This document shows, piece after piece, positions 62,517-64,000 of a stretch of DNA of 64,000 bases. How positions within the stretch are numbered: position 1 is the first letter of the stretch; each line of letters opens with the position of its first letter. The notes beneath the pieces were generated by a model. The model had not been told where the DNA came from. It saw only the letters and a list, made by a program, of their open reading frames with translations, and ran no database searches. Made by a program: the position numbers and the translations under genes. The stretch is from Promicromonospora sukumoe (lineage in GTDB: Bacteria > Actinomycetota > Actinomycetes > Actinomycetales > Cellulomonadaceae), in NCBI RefSeq assembly GCF_014137995.1, contig NZ_JACGWV010000002.1, forward strand, positions 1,054,001 to 1,118,000. Reading direction: 5' to 3'.

Positions 62517-63068
62517 TCATGCGTCCACCGCTTGCTCGTGCGCGTCCCACGCGTCGCGGAGGCGGGCCCTGGCGCGGGACAGCGCGGCGTCCGCCCCGCC
62601 GCGCGAGACGCCCAGCACCTGGGCGAGGTCGTCGCCCGACAGGCCGTCCCAGGCGACGAGCAGCAGGATGCGCCGGTCACGCGAGGAGAGCCGGGACAGG
62701 ACCTGCCGCACGGCGTCGTCGTCCACGGCGAGCGTCGCGGGGTCCACGTCGTCGGGCTCGTCGGGCACGACGGCGACCGGCAGCGCGCGCATCTTGCGCC
62801 GGTGGTTCGCCAGCAGGTAGCCGGCGGTGCGGTAGAGCCAGGGCAGCTCGGCGCCGTCGGGCACGTCGTCGCGCCGGCGCCACGCGGTGGCGAGCACCTC
62901 GGCGGCGAGGTCCTCGGCGTCGGAGGCGCGGCCGCCGTCGGGCAGCCGGCGCACGAAGTAGGAGTAGAGGGCGCGCGAGTGCGCGTCGAAGAGGGCGCCG
63001 AACCAGGCCTCGTCGTGCGCCGGCCGGTCGTGCGGCGGCTCGTCCTGCGAGCCGGGGCTGTCGTCCAC
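62517..63068 (-). CDS. ECF-type RNA polymerase sigma factor
   Basis: 183 residues with region 2 (about 20-85; FDAHSRALYSYFVRRL, AEDLAAEVLATAWRR, LPWLYRTAGYLLANHRRK) and region 4 (about 118-172; LSSRDRRILLLVAWDGLSGD, LGVSRGGADAALSRARARL). It would redirect RNA polymerase to a small set of promoters, probably including its own. The GTG at 63068 is six bases from CAGAGT, a leaderless-type start; a longer reading from 63131 adds an unrelated N-terminus. The signal is unknown. Confidence 0.88.
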   Translation of the reverse strand: MDDSPGSQDEPPHDRPAHDEAWFGALFDAHSRALYSYFVRRLPDGGRASDAEDLAAEVLATAWRRRDDVPDGAELPWLYRTAGYLLANHRRKMRALPVAVVPDEPDDVDPATLAVDDDAVRQVLSRLSSRDRRILLLVAWDGLSGDDLAQVLGVSRGGADAALSRARARLRDAWDAHEQAVDA

Positions 63069-63132
63069 GACCTCACTCTGTCGTGGATGCCGGGTTCCTT
63101 GCACCCCCGGCCGCCACAAGTACCCGGGCACG

Positions 63133-63168
63133 GGAGAACCCCGGCGGGACGTCCCGCCGGGGTTCTCC
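63133..63168 (-). terminator. Perfect palindrome after the chitinase gene
   Basis: An uninterrupted 36-base palindrome (18-base arms, core GAACCCCGGCGGGAC) lies 18 bases beyond the chitinase stop and before the sigma factor promoter. Confidence 0.8.
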
Positions 63169-63185
63169 GTCAGAGGTGCCTCAGG

Positions 63186-64000
63186 TCAGCAGGCGCCCAG
63201 GTCCTGCCACACGCCCCACTCGCCGGTGGTGCCGGGCGTCTCGCCCTGCGTCCACCACTTGGCGCGCCACTCGTGGCCGCCGTGCGACACGGTGTTGCCG
63301 CCCACGTAGACCGAGGACGAGCTCCAGGCGTCCGAGGCGCAGACCTCGCCCGGCGGGTCGGTCGGCGGGTCCGTGGGCGGGTCGGTCGGCGGGTCGGTCG
63401 GGTCGGTCGGGTCCGTCGGACCGCCGCCCTCGATCGGGCCCGGGTTCCCGGAGCCGAGCACGTTCCACAGCGCGCCGGTCAGCGCGCCCGAGCGGTCGCC
63501 CGAGAGGTCCCACCACATGGCGCCGCCGAGCCCCTCGGACCGGATGTACTGCGCCTTCTTGGCGACCGACTGGTCGTTGTCGTACGACCACCAGGTGTTG
63601 CCGTCGTGCCGCCACGCGGCACCGAGGTCCGCGTCGTAGTAGCCGGTACCGGTGTTCTTGATGACGTCGTAGTCGTTGATGCCCGCCTCCCACTGGCCGG
63701 GGGCGGCACCGGTCGCGGTGCCCCACGCCGCGGACGACGAGGCGCCGGTCCAGCCGCGGCCGTACATCGCGAGGCCGAGGCCGAGCTGCGCGGGGTCGAT
63801 CCCGGCGTCGGTGTACGACTTCACCGCGAGGTCCGCGCTGAACTGCCGGGCCTCCTCCCGCGGGTCGGCGGGGTCGTGGTAGAGGTTGCCCTGGTGGCCG
63901 GTGAGCGCCGGGTCCCAGGCACCGTGCAGGTCGTAGCCCTGGACGTTGCCGAAGTCGAGGGACTCGAAGATCTCCGGGTCGTTCCAGCCGCCGTCCTCGA
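63186..64000 (-). CDS. Secreted GH18 chitinase with C-terminal chitin-binding domain (5' part outside window)
   Basis: The last 270 or so codons are present and the frame stays open to the window edge. The GH18 barrel shows FGNVQGYDLHGAWDP, GLAMYGRGW and the final strand GGAMWWDLSGD. A linker of Thr-Asp-Pro-Pro repeats follows, then a CBM5/12 chitin-binding domain (SSSVYVGGNTVSHGG, EWRAKWWTQGE, WGVWQDLGAC). The catalytic DxxDxDxE motif is outside the window. It should be exported to digest chitin. A perfect palindrome serves as terminator. Confidence 0.93.
   Translation of the reverse strand, partial: EDGGWNDPEIFESLDFGNVQGYDLHGAWDPALTGHQGNLYHDPADPREEARQFSADLAVKSYTDAGIDPAQLGLGLAMYGRGWTGASSSAAWGTATGAAPGQWEAGINDYDVIKNTGTGYYDADLGAAWRHDGNTWWSYDNDQSVAKKAQYIRSEGLGGAMWWDLSGDRSGALTGALWNVLGSGNPGPIEGGGPTDPTDPTDPPTDPPTDPPTDPPGEVCASDAWSSSSVYVGGNTVSHGGHEWRAKWWTQGETPGTTGEWGVWQDLGAC

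Overview
The window is a GC-rich chromosomal segment from an actinobacterium, most likely a member of the Micrococcales close to the Cellulomonas / Cellulosimicrobium / Promicromonospora group. The evidence is gene content and order: Lsr2, mycothiol synthesis (mshA), cofactor F420 synthesis (cofD-cofC), SenX3-RegX3, an actinobacterial dacB-zincin-tilS-hpt-ftsH-fol-pan block, and secreted beta-1,3-glucanase and chitinase genes. I saw no rRNA, tRNA, CRISPR array, transposase or prophage gene.

Layout. 1-7.3 kb is a phosphate-starvation locus: pstA (cut by the window edge), pstC, two pstS genes each with its own PHO box, regX3-senX3, and the divergent phoU. 7.3-10.6 kb holds gpmA, mshA and a lactonase. 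10.6-14.6 kb holds lsr2, a 60-residue membrane protein, lysS, nadC and a GntR regulator. 14.6-22.2 kb is a 5-oxoproline (pyroglutamate) island: a secreted pyroglutamyl-peptidase-like protein facing an NRAMP-like transporter, pxpA, a pxpB-pxpC fusion and a biotin carboxylase/carrier protein. It separates nadC from nadB, which are usually neighbours. 22.2-39.8 kb is a long minus-strand series, nadB-panD-panC-DUF2520-PH-PH-DUF3180-folBK-folP-folE-ftsH-hpt-tilS-zincin-dacB, mostly joined by 1-4 base stop/start overlaps.

40-46.7 kb holds ppa, an NlpC/P60 hydrolase, metY behind a tiny poly-cysteine leader peptide, metX, a VOC protein and a medium-chain reductase. 46.7-49.6 kb is a GH16 laminarinase with a LacI-type operator and its probable LacI regulator. 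49.6-54 kb holds a RAMA-domain protein with a degenerate nuclease-like domain, a thiamine-binding-type protein and cofD-cofC. 54-61 kb holds a MocR regulator facing an aldo/keto reductase, a nitroreductase, a cupin and a large FAD/Fe-S dehydrogenase. 61-64 kb holds OsmC, a membrane protein paired with an ECF sigma factor, and the 3' part of a GH18 chitinase.

Recurring themes. Long, often perfect, palindromes close many transcription units, and related palindromes lie inside coding sequences at inter-domain linkers. About eighteen genes show a -10-like hexamer (T/C)AnnnT six to eight bases before the start codon, which points to leaderless mRNAs; I used this to choose starts. Several proteins carry long disordered inserts, most strikingly the FolB-FolK fusion with eleven phenylalanine-centred hexapeptide repeats between its two enzymes.
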